Below, one piece after another: positions 1-12,934 of a stretch of 64,000 nt of DNA. Origin of the DNA: Syncephalastrum monosporum B8922. Lineage: Eukaryota; Mucoromycota; Mucoromycetes; Mucorales; Syncephalastraceae. The stretch spans positions 1 through 64,000 of the forward strand of contig JNEN01000831.1 in NCBI GenBank assembly GCA_000697355.1, read 5' to 3'. The position numbers were made by a program, and so were the translations under genes. How positions within the stretch are numbered: position 1 is the stretch's first letter; each line of letters opens with the position of its first letter. The notes below the pieces were generated by a model that did no database searches, was not told the DNA's origin, and was given only the letters and a program-made list of their open reading frames with translations.

Positions 1-136
1 TTAGAAAAAAAAAAAAAAAAAAAACCCCCAAAAAAAAAAAAAAAAAAAAAAGGAAAGCATGCGTCTGTTCCGCTTGCTTGCATGCATTTTCGTTGACGCT
101 CGCTTTTTTTAACATGTATTTTCTCTTGCTTTGTAG

Positions 137-375
137 TGGAACGACGCCGACGGGATAATATTAACGACCGCATTGCCGAGCTGGGTACACTGCTGCCAGA
201 GACCATGCTGGAAACGACCGGGCCGTATAAACCCAACAAGGGCATTATTCTCAAAAAATCGGTGGACCATATCCGCACGTTGCAACAAGAGGTGAATGCT
301 TATCAGCAGCGAATCCAGGATTTAGAATCCATCCTGGCAACGTATCGTCAGCAACAACGGCCGCAGCGCTCATAG
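137..375 (+). CDS. bHLH leucine-zipper transcription factor, MiT/TFE-like, C-terminal exon (5' part outside window)
   Basis: Last exon of a gene that begins left of the window. A pyrimidine-rich stretch ending in TTGTAG lies directly before it, and the split codon at the junction reads xTG. The 79 codons encode a complete basic helix-loop-helix: basic ERRRR, helix 1 [15 protein letters not shown], a loop containing PNKG, helix 2 [13 protein letters not shown], then a heptad-like extension ([13 protein letters not shown]). The NINDRI-ELGTL-P and NKG-IL-SVD-IR-LQ signature is that of MITF/TFEB-type bHLH-zip factors, which bind E-boxes as dimers in the nucleus. The protein ends soon after the zipper in a Gln/Arg-rich tail. 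The target genes cannot be inferred. The bHLH call is firm; the subfamily is by motif memory only. Confidence 0.85.
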
Positions 376-1906
376 GTGTCCTCTCCACCTTCTCTTCTTT
401 CTTATTCTTCTCCACTCTGCCCTTTGCCTTTTTACCCCACTGACTTCTTTTTTCTACATGCGCTATCGGCGGCCTGCTGCTAGATTAGGAAGGCTGTTTT
501 CCTCCCTAAAGGCGCCTCTCTCTTTCTTTTTTCTACACTACTTGACTGTATGCATGTCTTTCGTCATGAAGTGCAGTACTTCTGCATGTACTTTTTTTTC
601 TTTCTCTCTCTCTCTGTTTCCTACACCTGACACTCTTTCTCACACATGTACCCAACATAACTCAATTCATATCTGTATGCCACAACACCCACCCCACTCC
701 TCCTCTCGTCCCCTCTGCCTTTCTTTTATTTTACCTTTGATTGATATCCTGTTTCTCCACTATATCCACCCACTTTATTACATATATATATAATGGTATA
801 TACACTTCCACAACACACTTTGTAATATATTGTATTCAGCAAAACGCACCTTTGCTCTATCGTCTATGATGAAGCTGCATGTGAAACATGTTCGACGCTT
901 TTGTTTTTGCATACTTTCCTCATTCGCCCTCATTCGCGCACAAAGAATGACACACACTGTTATGTGGACGATTTGCGCACCAAAACACATCCCTTTTAAG
1001 TAAGGCGTGGAGCGACAGTCTGAAGAAACAAAACAATAACACAGAGCAACCGCTCCCATGACAGGCCCCGTTTATCAAGCTTCACCCACTGGGTCCGTTC
1101 GCTTATACTTGTAGCATGCATGTAGTAGTGTAAAGGGTGACATGGGCACAAGTATAGAAGAAGTGACACCAACCATGCACAACACACACGCATACATACA
1201 GAGGAAGGGACATGTTCTTGTCTTTTAGCCTGTTACCAAAACGACGTCTTGTCAGGCACGTCAATTTTCTATATGGCAGTCAGCCTGGCTGTCATTTTCT
1301 GGGTGGGTGACATGGACTTGCCATGGAGAATGGCCAAGATGACCTGCTTTGTGAAACCAAGTGGAAAATCACTTGTTTCGACTCTCGATTTTTTTTCCCT
1401 CCCCCACCTTTTTTCGCATGATGAATGGGATATCATCTGTCTTGAATTCATGCAGATCTTTCACCCCGCGATCGTTGATGATTACGCAACCAAAGAAATG
1501 ACACCATCCAAAAGCTCTACGTCTGATCACTTCATAAGAGGACCGGCTCCGACCGATATGGGTGGGTGTGTAGTACCGAGTATCGCATTAAAACAGGATG
1601 GCATATACGTCATGCTTGTTTATCTATGTAAATGTATTTCAACCAAGAACCGAGAAATCAGAATAAAATAGAAAAAACGGATTCGCATAATTTGGCCAAC
1701 GCTAGCTGAAACCAGCGTATGCGCGCGTGTGCGAAAACGGAAGGTGGAATATGTGTATAGAATATACAGGATAATATGAGTTGAGTGGAATGGATTGGGA
1801 TGGGGTGTATGAGGTAGTGGCGTGTATGTCTCTCTGTGTGAGGTGTGGCCAGAGAGAGAGAGAGAGGGAGAGGGAGAGATTATAAAAGATAGGAAAGAGC
1901 TCTCCA
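376..1906. other. Intergenic region between convergent 3' ends
   Basis: No supported gene. The left part is CT-rich and probably the 3' UTR of the bHLH gene. A GA-rich microsatellite lies at about 1851-1880, just past the stop of the minus-strand gene. Several 60-140-codon open frames occur here (the longest at 1249-1671), but they have no family similarity, no splice context and biased composition, so I do not call them. Confidence 0.6.
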
Positions 1907-3418
1907 TCAACGCCAGGGATTGGTATCTTCAATATCCCACGAAGGCACCGGCCGCTTCTCATCCTCCTCCTCTTCTTCTTCGACATTCTCACGAATGCCT
2001 GCGAAACCTACGTCGCGCTGCTCGGCCGCGACGCGTTTCAGAAACTGCTGCTGGCGCTGGTCTTGCTCGACCATGACTTCTGGCTGCTGTCTCGGTTGGC
2101 CATTCCAGCTGTCGATGAGATCCGAGAATGCCGACCGCTTGGACGGCTCGATGTCGTTGACCGATACTTTTTTACCGTTCCCATGGGTGCTAGATTTGAG
2201 CAGCGGCGACGACGTGGACCCGACCGGGGCGCGACTGATGGGGTTAAAGAAGGCGGCAGGCGGCACAGACCATGGATCGGCGACGACGTCATCGTCAAAG
2301 GGAGCGTGGGTGGGTGTGCTGACAGACAAGGCCGGCGCAGGCCGGTCATCGAAGCGGAGGTCCTGCGTCAGGGACGCGAGGAGTTCGGGGTCGTCGTCAT
2401 AGGTGAAACGCGTCGGTTTGATCTTGCTGGAGGTGAACGTGTCCGCGTCGGCTGCAAAGGCGCGCGTCGCCTCGTCCTCGATCACCACGGCAGGCACCAG
2501 CGGCTGATTGTCTTCCTCGTCCGTCTCTTCTTCGTCTTGGACGATCCTGCGAGGCGGAACCGCGGGCCGTCGCTCGGGCACGGGGGGCCGAGCCTGAGGA
2601 GACACAGGCGGCTGTTGCCTTGGCGATGGGTGCTGCGGGGGCTGCTGGCGGGGAGGGACGGGCGGCGGCGGTGGTTTCTGGGAGGGTTTGGTGGGGGTAT
2701 CGTCCGACTTGGTGCTACTAATACTGCTGCTGCTACTGCTGCTTGACTTGATGAAGCGGCTAAACAGAGACTGGCGTTGCAGCTGAGGCTGCTGCGGCTG
2801 CATTGGCGGCTGGTTTACATCAGGCTGGGATTCTTCGCGACTCTGCCGAGCCGACTGAGGAGGGGAGGGCGGTCGAGTGGCGTCTGATTTGACCTCCTGT
2901 TGGGGAGGCGATGCTGAAGAAGGTCGTGGCGGTGGCGGTGGCGGCTGCTGTTGCGGCGGCTGCTGCGGCTGCTGCTGCTGTTGCTGCTTGACAGAACGCG
3001 GCGGTGGTGGCGGTGGAGAGGGCGAGGCTGCGCTGTCTGACGGACGAGGCGAGCGCCGGCCGAGCTTGGAGACGTCAATGTCGCCAAATATACTGCTGCT
3101 ATTGTTACTACTGCTATTGCTGGTGGTGGTGGTGTTCGCTTTGCCGTTCGTCTGAGGCAATCGCCTGGCAGGCTGACGCGGCGAGCTGGAGTTGCTCGAG
3201 ATGGGCGAGGGTCGCGAGGCAGCAGAAGGCGTGCTGCTGGACAGCGGATCGCCTACGACAGAAAGAGGCGGATTGGACGTGGTGGAGGATGCAGACCGCG
3301 AAAGAGGAGAAGACGACCGTCCCGATGAGCCAAACAAGGGGTCATCTGCCGTAGACGCATTCAACGGGTCTATAATATAGATATTCAGTTCGCTTGTGCT
3401 TGCCAATGACGAGGCCAT
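1907..3418 (-). CDS. Intrinsically disordered Pro/Gln/Ser-rich protein with DPW/NPW-type motifs
   Basis: Single-exon 503-aa protein from ATG at 3418 to TGA at 1907. No folded domain is recognised. The N-terminal third is Ser/Pro-rich; residues about 130-175 carry proline runs and a polyglutamine stretch; the middle has several PxxP blocks (PPPPPVPPR, RPPVPERRP) like SH3-binding sites; the last 150 residues are acidic with short aromatic motifs (DPLFG near the N-terminus, ADPWSVPP, FSDLIDSWNGQ, C-terminal NPWR). DPW/NPW/DLL-like peptides of this kind are used by endocytic and trafficking adaptors to bind AP-2 or GGA appendages and EH domains, so a trafficking or actin-patch adaptor is possible; this is inference. 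The reading frame is long and GC-rich with no internal stops, which supports coding. Its neighbour across about 1.1 kb is an Arf exchange factor on the same strand. Confidence 0.7.
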   Translation of the reverse strand: MASSLASTSELNIYIIDPLNASTADDPLFGSSGRSSSPLSRSASSTTSNPPLSVVGDPLSSSTPSAASRPSPISSNSSSPRQPARRLPQTNGKANTTTTSNSSSNNSSSIFGDIDVSKLGRRSPRPSDSAASPSPPPPPPRSVKQQQQQQPQQPPQQQPPPPPPRPSSASPPQQEVKSDATRPPSPPQSARQSREESQPDVNQPPMQPQQPQLQRQSLFSRFIKSSSSSSSSISSTKSDDTPTKPSQKPPPPPVPPRQQPPQHPSPRQQPPVSPQARPPVPERRPAVPPRRIVQDEEETDEEDNQPLVPAVVIEDEATRAFAADADTFTSSKIKPTRFTYDDDPELLASLTQDLRFDDRPAPALSVSTPTHAPFDDDVVADPWSVPPAAFFNPISRAPVGSTSSPLLKSSTHGNGKKVSVNDIEPSKRSAFSDLIDSWNGQPRQQPEVMVEQDQRQQQFLKRVAAEQRDVGFAGIRENVEEEEEEDEKRPVPSWDIEDTNPWR

Positions 3419-3550
3419 GACTTGCCTTCACCAAACAAATGGCTGTGCTTCGCCCGTTGTTTTGATTTAAAAGACATGTTCACAGTACAAACGAAGAAAG
3501 GAAGGCTAATAATAATCCTTAAAGTGTGCGCTTTCCTGCTTAAAAATCCG

Positions 3551-3567
3551 ACCTAGGGACCCTAGGT
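3551..3567. repeat. Perfect 17-nt palindrome (8+1+8) upstream of the disordered-protein gene
   Basis: ACCTAGGG-A-CCCTAGGT is a perfect inverted repeat centred on base 3559, about 130 bp upstream of the minus-strand ATG at 3418. It is followed at once by a second palindrome, GTTGCAAC (3566-3573), and a GGGGCCC block. The position suits a binding site for a dimeric regulator, or a small hairpin; the function is not known. Confidence 0.5.
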
Positions 3568-4100
3568 TGCAACATTGGTGGGGCCCAACGGGGGTATCCA
3601 ATCATTTAATCACTGAATATCGCTTGGGCGGGTCGTTTACTTGGTTGCCCCCTTCTGCCATCCGCGACTTCCACAAATGCGACTCGACAAAAGGCATTTA
3701 TAGAGCTTACAATGGCTCGCGCAGTATCTATGAAAGGAACGTCAAGGAGGCAAATACCCAAGCTCGCCCACTTTATCGACGGTCTGCGCGGACCTGAGCC
3801 AACCCTCGACCTCATCCACTGTCTTGTCATCCGGTCGGCTTACGACGTATTTCACTATTCTCACACATGCCGGTCAAGGACAGGTTTGAGCGCCCACGTC
3901 CAGGATTTCTGTGTACACTTGTTTGCCTTTTCGTAGGCTATGCGAGCTGACCAGGCTCGTGCAGTGAAAGTGCACACAGAACTTTGCTGTCCATCAGCGA
4001 AACAGTGTCTCAAGGAAAGGCACTGCCCCCCTTGTCTGTTAAGGGCCTATCACTATGAGGAACTCGTCCTAGTCTGCATCACCGACACTCCTTTGCGGAC

Positions 4101-4312
4101 ATGGCTCTCCACAAGCAACAAAGCCAGTCGATTGCCCGCAAGCTGAAAACGGCCTGCATCCTACTTCCGGACGAGTCGAATGATCGCATCATTCGCAATA
4201 TGGAGTAAGTTCTTGATAAGGACATGGCCAACAGTATACTGCTCAAGACAGGAGCTACCTTGGCGACAAACCTACCCGTCCGACAGCTAGCTCGGGCAAT
4301 ATGATTGTATAA
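4101..4312 (+). CDS. Candidate small two-exon gene (54 aa), unknown
   Basis: ATG at 4101 in a purine context (GACATGG) opens 4101-4204, which ends at a consensus donor GTAAGT. A 47-nt intron (4205-4251) ends in ACAG, and exon 2 (4252-4312) continues in phase to TAA. The 54-residue product begins MALHKQQSQSIARKL, contains LLPDESNDRIIRNME across the junction, and ends SGNMIV. The composition is balanced and the intron length matches the rest of the window. I do not recognise the family. An AT-rich tail follows. It could instead be one part of a larger unrecognised gene, since no confident upstream exon was found in 3570-4100. Confidence 0.35.
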
Positions 4313-4535
4313 CTTATAACAGCTGTATATAACGAACGCAATGCATGCAAGCAAACATATTTCAACTAGACACGAACTATAATTAAAAGATCCCATTGAA
4401 TGAGTGATGATAAAAATAATAAAGAGTAGTGATTGAGTTATGGTACACATAGGGAGACGTGAGGGTATTCATTGGCTCTCATTTTTTCTGTCTCTTTTTC
4501 TTTTCGCTGTTTGCTTCCTTGTCCCATCCTGTTTT

Positions 4536-7326
4536 TCATTTAATGCTGAGGTGCTGAAGCTCTTTGCCAATTTCTGAAATCAAGTCGAGGCTGCTCTGCT
4601 GTTGGTATTCGAGCCGGTCCGTGCCTTTCTGCTGCTGTTCTGCCACCAGCTGTTGCCGGCGTCGCATGCTCTTTTCGAGAACGTCGCAATAATTCTGATA
4701 CTTTATGATCTCGGCCAGCAGATAGTTCGATTTGCGCTCCCAGTTCGTCATCACTTTGGCGTTGCTCTTGCTCGACGTTGGAAATTTGACCAGGATCTTG
4801 CGCTTCAGCTCGCGGTGCTCATTGATTTCTTCGCTGATGGCCTGCAGGTGTTTCTGGAGCGCCTCGTGCTGCTCCTTCTCGTCGAGCGTGCTCGCCACCG
4901 CAGGCGACGTCGGTGGCTGCCAGTCGTAGATCGTGACGCTGTCGGGGTCACTGTCGAGCACATACTGGCCCGACACCTCGTCCGAGTCCAGGTTCAGGAT
5001 CACGTCGTTCAGGCACGCGCCCCAGCCGTATTCCATATTGCTCACGCCACCGGGCAAGGGCTCTTTGCTCTGCCGCGCAGCCCAGTAATTGCACGTATCC
5101 ACCCACTCGTTGGCTTGTTCCTGTGAGCCCACATGGAACAGATACACGCCGCCGTGCGACTGCTGGATCGCAAACACGTGCGGCCGCTGTCGATTATAGC
5201 CTGGCGGGGGCAGCACGTTCGAGAGCGAGTGGTTCAGTTTGATGGAGCCTAGCAGTGGCATCGTCGTCTATAATATGCAGATAGGCGTGAGTATGAATGC
5301 AAGGGTTCAAAATAGGCGATACGCTATACATACGGCCCAGGGGTGCCCACTGCCCACCACAGACGACGCGCTGTTGGTGGCGCTCGTATTGCTACTAAGT
5401 GAGTCGGCAAGCGTAGCAAAGGTCGGGACGCCGCTCACGCGCATGAGGCTACGCCGGTCTTCCGATGCTGTGCCCTGGGTACTGTACATCCGCAGCTCGC
5501 CATGCCCCACCACCAGAAAGGCCTCCTTCCAGTCGCGGTGTTTGGCCTTTTGGTTGCCGCTTTCCAAAAGGTGCTTGCGTGCCACGACGCCCTCCTTCAA
5601 ATACGGCGGTCGGTTTGCAAAGAGGTCAGTGGCGTGTGTGTTCATGTAGTGCATCATGTGCGGCGACAAGTTCCCGTTGCCCTTGCTGAGCGACGTTGCT
5701 GCTGATGTGTTGGAGGAAAACGACTCCCGCCTTGGCGAGCCAAGTGGTGACGATGGCCCTGGGCTCGTGCTCGCGCTTAGGGGCGGCTGAAATAGATAAG
5801 GTTGGTAAACCCTGAATGGCCGTTTCTTTTTTTTTTTTTTTGTCGACTTACCTCGTCTTCGGGATAGACTGTGCTCTCGCGATAGGTCTTACGCAGCACG
5901 CTTCGCTTGAATTCACCCACGCGGCGGCTACTCAGCATGCTGCTGCGCTTCTCGGCGGTCGTCGACACCGACAGCTGCTGTTGCTGCTGTTGCTGTTGCT
6001 GCTGATTGGCCATGGGTTGCAGAATCTGGTTTTGCTTAACAGCCATGTAAAGGTCCTAAAGGGTTGTTTAGCATACATGTCTCCTGTCTAGGGACGTTGA
6101 GCGTTGATATTACCTTGAGGTACGTTTCCAATTCAGCTTCCCAATGTTTATCGTGGCGTTGAATACGTTGATCCCGAATCGTCGCCATAGTATTGCGCAC
6201 AAATGCTTGGCGCGGCATTTTGGCGTGGTTGCCTTGTGCGACATGTAGATCCGTATTGAGCAGGAGCAACGAATATACCACCGCATACACGATATCTATA
6301 ACATCATCATCGGCATCATCAGTGGGAAATCGTCCAAAACTCACGACAGATGCAAGTCTTTTCTTTTTTTCTTTCTTTACCTGCATCGCCAAATATGCTC
6401 ATTGGATTACATCGCCAATATCGCTGTGCAAACACTTCGAGGATACGGTCAATCTGCTGTGTTTCAGCCTTGAAATAAAGCCGGCTGCATAATTTCCTGA
6501 AAAATAGAGAGATGCAAGTGAGAAGCCGAGTCAATATGTGCTCCCAGATATCTCCAGGATAAACGTACCGAAAAGCGCTATCGAGTTGCATGCCCTTGAA
6601 GTCAAAGTAGTCCATATAATACACGAGCGCAGCCGAATGGACTGGTTTTCTAATAAATGGATCAGATCAATGCGTCAGTATGTGAATTAACTTTCAATGG
6701 CGATCCTTTTTTTTTCTTACCGTTGGCCAAGCCATTCAGCCATGCGATCTTTGGCAACAAAAGTAGTGTCTTCGTTCCAGAGTCGCTGGGCCGCCTGGCG
6801 TGCTTCGGTCGAATCGATCGGCAAGTCTTTGAGCTGCTTTGCGGCAGAGGTGGAACGCCCACGACGCATGTTGGGACGAGGAGGTGGTGGAAGCGACGTC
6901 TGGGCGGGCGGCTTGAGTTCCTCGACGTGTTCTATTTGCTGTTCTTGCGCCTTCGCTTTCAGTCCTGCCTCCTCTCTCTCCTCCTGTCGGTTCTCCTCCT
7001 CCTTTTCGGCCAATTTTTCTTCTTCTTTCTCTTCTTCTTCTTGTTTACCCTCCTCATCTTGCTCCTCTCTGTCCTCCGCCTCCTTGGGCTCCTCGTCGTG
7101 GGGTGCTAATACCAGGGGAGGCACTGGCAATGGGACCGGTGGCGGCGGTGGAGGCGGGGGTGCTTGTTGGATACTGAGCATGAGGCCTCCCGCGCTGCCA
7201 AAGTGGCCGCCACTGAGTCGTTTCGAGAGCCGCTTTTTGTCCAGCTTTTCCCGCTCCATTTCTTCTTGGGAGAAGCCAGATGCATCGTAAAATAGATCAT
7301 CGTCATCACTGCTGCTGATTTCACCA

Positions 7327-7372
<46 letters not shown>

Positions 7373-9079
7373 TGCCGTTCTCGTCGTCCTCGCCTTCCAC
7401 GACGTGTTTGAATGTTTCGTTCTTGCTGTCGTCCTCTCCGTCGTGGGTTAGCTCTGTGGAGTGAGCCGCCGGCGTGTGGGACGTCGGATGTGTGTCTCTT
7501 GCCTCGTCTCGCACATCGGGTGGACGGCGTCCTTTCTCCTCGGATGCTTCATCTACAGGACGTTCAGCAGCAGTGCGTGGACGTGCCGCCATGATGGTGG
7601 CCAGCTCATCCATTTTCTCCTTCTCCTCTGCATCTTCCAAGTCGCTCGCATCCAGGGCTGTGTCACTCGCCGCACACGAGTCCATGCCAAACGTACTGTA
7701 AAGTGAGTAGGTGCCGGAGGACTTGCCAGTAGAAGCGACGGACCAGCGTGAGCTTCTCTTTATGTCATAGTCTAGGTCGTCTTCGATGGGGTGGGTCGAG
7801 AACAGGTCTTGGTCGGACTGAAGCTGGGGTTGCGGTGGCCGGAGGTCAGGCGTCGGATTAAGATAAGAGTAAGTATTAGTATAGGAGGTAGCTTGTTGTC
7901 TGACGGCAGACTGTGGGTATCGTAAGGGCTGTTGTTGTTGTTGTTGGATAACGCTCAACCTGGTCGAGGAGGGAGCGGGTGAGGGAGCGGTCGAGGAGGA
8001 CGAAGAGGAGGAGGAGGAGGACGTGGCCGCAAGCGATGGCGTGGACGGCGGCGGCTGAGCGTGCGGACTGCGAGGGGCATCAGGGGCTGGAGGAGGCTGT
8101 AGCTGTTTGTGTATCTGCTGCTGCTGTTTCTGCTCTGAAAAGTGTTGTCCTCGGCCGGATAACAACGGATCCGTTGGAGGGCGATGCTGTGTTTCAGGAT
8201 AGGTGGGGCGTCGTTCCGCTGACCGTGCTGGCTGCCCCGATCTTCCTTGTTGTTGCTGCTGCTGCTGTTCCTGATGTTGCTGCTGCTGCTGTTTAATTAA
8301 ATATTCGGCAGGAATGCTCGACAAAAGGCTGTTATTCTCCTCGATGCCCGTGCCCAAGTCTGGATGCAGATACTTTCGTCGACCGATTTCAATGGAAGGT
8401 ATGTGTGGCGGTGGAGGGGCCGCGGGTGCAAGTGGGATGTTGTGCGCATTTCGCTTGGGTGACAAAGGTTGGTGGTGGTGATGGTGGTATTCTGAACTCT
8501 GTTTGCGAGGACTCTGCTGCTGCGCGGCGGCCAAATCGATCGGTGTAGGATGGTGCTTCTCCTCCTATTAAATGATTTCATAAGCTTGCTTCCTTCGTTT
8601 AGAATTCTTCCTACCTTGCTTCCGAGCCGAGCAAATAATTTGCCAAAGCCTTTTTTCGCATGCGGTTTCGGTGCCTGCATTGCAGAGAATGATCGCCGCC
8701 ACACATAATGATCTCATAATTAACGACTGATAATAATGACTCAATCGCTTCTTCGTACCTTTCTGCTATCGTGGCTATAGTAGGACTCGGGCGTGGAGGC
8801 GGATTGCTTCTGAGGCTGGGGCTGTGCATCGAACCGGCCATAACTGCCAAGGCCGGGCTGCGATCGGTTTGGCGTTGAGGTGGACGGCGAAGGCTGAACA
8901 GGCGGGCGAGGTGCCTGGCGCGACGGGGTGAATGACGGGTTGTTAGGGTTATAGTTGGCATGAGACATCGATGAAGACGAGGAGAGCGATCGGTTGCGCT
9001 GATGACGACCCAAAGGAGCATGGGCGTTGTCGGACGTCGTCTGTAGTGGTGGCGGCAGCACACGCGAATTAGGCTGCAT
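4536..9079 (-). CDS. EFA6/Yel1-type Arf guanine-nucleotide exchange factor (Sec7-PH-coiled coil)
   Basis: Nine exons, complement of 4536-5267, 5334-5786, 5852-6055, 6114-6295, 6381-6496, 6569-6649, 6721-8564, 8615-8674, 8759-9079; all junctions in phase, 1330 aa. The first ~700 residues are disordered, with polyQ, polyHis, polySer and a 14-15-residue Asp run. The Sec7 domain (about 715-870) begins RLWNED...MAEWLGQ, continues YMDYFDFKGMQLDSAFR and has the catalytic-glutamate loop FKAETQQIDRILE, then LLLLNTDLH and FVRNTM. A polyQ linker leads to a PH domain (about 990-1150; EGVVARKHLLES, WKEAFLVVG, EWVDTCNYWAA). The C-terminal segment NWERKSNYLLAEIIKYQ is the coiled coil typical of EFA6. Such proteins activate Arf6/Arf3 at the plasma membrane. 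The start is the first ATG after a possible intron acceptor at about 9092, so a 5' UTR intron is possible. Confidence 0.88.
7328..7370. repeat. (GTC)n trinucleotide tract coding polyaspartate
   Basis: About 14 perfect GTC units on the + strand, read as GAC/Asp codons on the minus strand inside the large third exon of the Arf exchange factor. A perfect triplet repeat of this length is likely to vary between strains. Confidence 0.9.
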
Positions 9080-9293
9080 GGCGCCGAGCAACTAAGAAAA
9101 GGACGAGGTACAGAAAACTTAAAGAGAGAGTAAACGGTTTGTGTGCTGAAGAGGAGACAGGAAGAATGGAAAGTCAAAGTAGGTGAAGGAGTAAGGAGAG
9201 GGAGAAGCAATAAAGGCAAAAAAAAAAAAAGAAAAGAAAAAAGAAAAAAGAAACCGAGTGCACGCGACACACGCAGAAAGTTAATAGAAATTC

Positions 9294-9330
<37 letters not shown>

Positions 9331-10720
9331 AGAGGTGACAGCGAATGGGTAGGAGCGTGAGGCGATGATGCGTGCCTTGGATATTGTTAATATTGTTTAT
9401 GATGCGTGGATTGGGCGACCTGTGCTATGTGGGTGTGTGCAACGATCGAGCATTTTTATGGACGTTGCCCACATGCTACACTCCACTCATGCTTTTTTAC
9501 TTTTTTTTTTTCTCTCTCTTCTCATCTCGCCCTTGTTCTCACTGTGCTCCATTGTTCCTTCTCGAAATGAATTCGCGCCTCCCTCTCTCCACTACGCTTG
9601 CGCCCGTTCTTCATTTTGTAAAGAGTGCATCTAAATTTGTGCTTTATGTAATGGAATGAATTGGTGTCGGGGCTCACAATTCATGCAGTAGCCCTGTTGT
9701 AACGCCTTATCAGCATCGTCCCACATCCAAGGGTGTCGAAAAAGGATTACCATCAGTGTTTACGTTGCACGACGCTTGCCACTAACTTTCTTTTCGTTCG
9801 TGATGTGAGACAGGCCAACGCTATTGTCAAAGGAAATAAAAAGGTGTGGACAATAGGCAGTCGCGCTTTTTACTGTCCGGCGCTAGAAAAGCATACATAC
9901 ACGCATGCAGCCTCTTTTCTTTTTTCGCGCACCCACGGTCACTTCCGGACGTGTACCACCCTCCGCGCGAGATTATACTGTAATATTCCATGCTCTCCCC
10001 TCCCTCCCCCACCCCGCCGCCACGCTCTCCGCGCTACTTTCTATCTCACTCGCTTTTTTATTGACATATTGATTTCCATATGCCTCGTGATTCAAGCCAC
10101 GCTCTTGCCTTAATTAAAAAAGCATGTCCACTCTGAATATACATTACTCCACATACTATAAACAATTGTATTTTCCCGGCAATTCCTGACTCATGAGCTC
10201 CTTCCAAAATTATAGTAAATGCACAATACTGTAGCATGAGCATCATCCCTTATGTGTGGGAGAGGGAAAATTATCTGTTTCATTCTTTTTTTATTCACCT
10301 TGTTCTGGATTTGTCACGCGGTCCTGTCAAATCAACGTGGATATTAAAGTGTAATGACACCAGTGGTACCCTCTTAATTTTTTCCTAGCCACATTGCACT
10401 CCCTATTTCATAATGACAGGTCAAGCGTGTACGAAGTATTTACGGTATTTGGCTAGAGGCGTAACGTTCGCGCACGGATGTTCAGTTCTCCGTAATATGC
10501 ATGCACATGTGCTCCTAGTCATCGATCGAAATCGTGCCAACGCGTGGCCAAACAAGGCAGCCCCAATGCATGAAAAAGATATATAGCTCTGCATCTCTAT
10601 ACCCGCAGCAGCGTGACGTGATCTATGAAAACGGGGCGTGTTTTTTTTTTATGTATGCATTTGTAAAGGGAGAAGAGAAACAGTATTACGATAGTATCTA
10701 TGCAAATGATGGAAAAAAAA
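9080..10720. other. Intergenic: upstream of the Arf-GEF gene and 3' of CTP synthase
   Basis: No supported gene. It includes a GA dinucleotide tract at about 9299-9324, poly-A/poly-T and CT-rich runs, and AT-rich DNA with scattered short open frames lacking any family feature. Confidence 0.6.
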
Positions 10721-12478
<1,758 letters not shown>

Positions 12479-12934
12479 GGAACGATATTAGAGAAAGTAA
12501 AAGTAGGAATAGATACGTAATGGATTGGGAGAGGGGGTGCCTTCAGTCCTGGAACAGAACAAAAGGAAAGAAAACAAAAAACTTCTTTGACAGCTCATTT
12601 GTTTGACTGCTGCGGCTGCGGACCTTCTCTGAGTCTGTGCAACCAATGAGCATGAGAGAGAGACAGAGAGAGAGAGAGCTTAATGTATTTAGAGTGGAAA
12701 TCATCGATCGAAAATACTGTATGCCATCAATATGCGCGATAATATATTTGAGATGAACAGAACGTGTGTGTATGTGTGCGTGTGTGCATTGCAGAAAGAG
12801 AGATGCGTTGAGTACAGAGTAATAGAATAAATCGAAAGAAAATGTAGAAAGAGCGAAAGACAGGATTCTCCAGGCTGAAGAGGAGTGGGGTATAAAAGAA
12901 AGAAACAGAAGGTCAAAGTAAAGCAGAGAACGTA
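12479..12934. other. Intergenic between CTP synthase start and TRK 3' end
   Basis: About 450 bp containing an AG dinucleotide tract (about 12655-12680) and a GT-rich patch near 12765-12790. No gene seen. Confidence 0.6.

Noticed and set aside
458..793. 111-codon + strand open frame after the bHLH gene
   Set aside because: Phe/Ser/Leu-rich translation of a CT-rich 3' UTR; no family feature.
1249..1671. 140-codon + strand open frame in the first intergenic region
   Set aside because: No recognisable motif or splice context and overlapped by an open frame on the other strand; composition like spacer DNA.
3566..3600. Possible retrotransposon primer-binding site (TTGGTGGGGCCC after CAACA)
   Set aside because: No LTR pair, gag or pol sequence nearby; the resemblance is too short.
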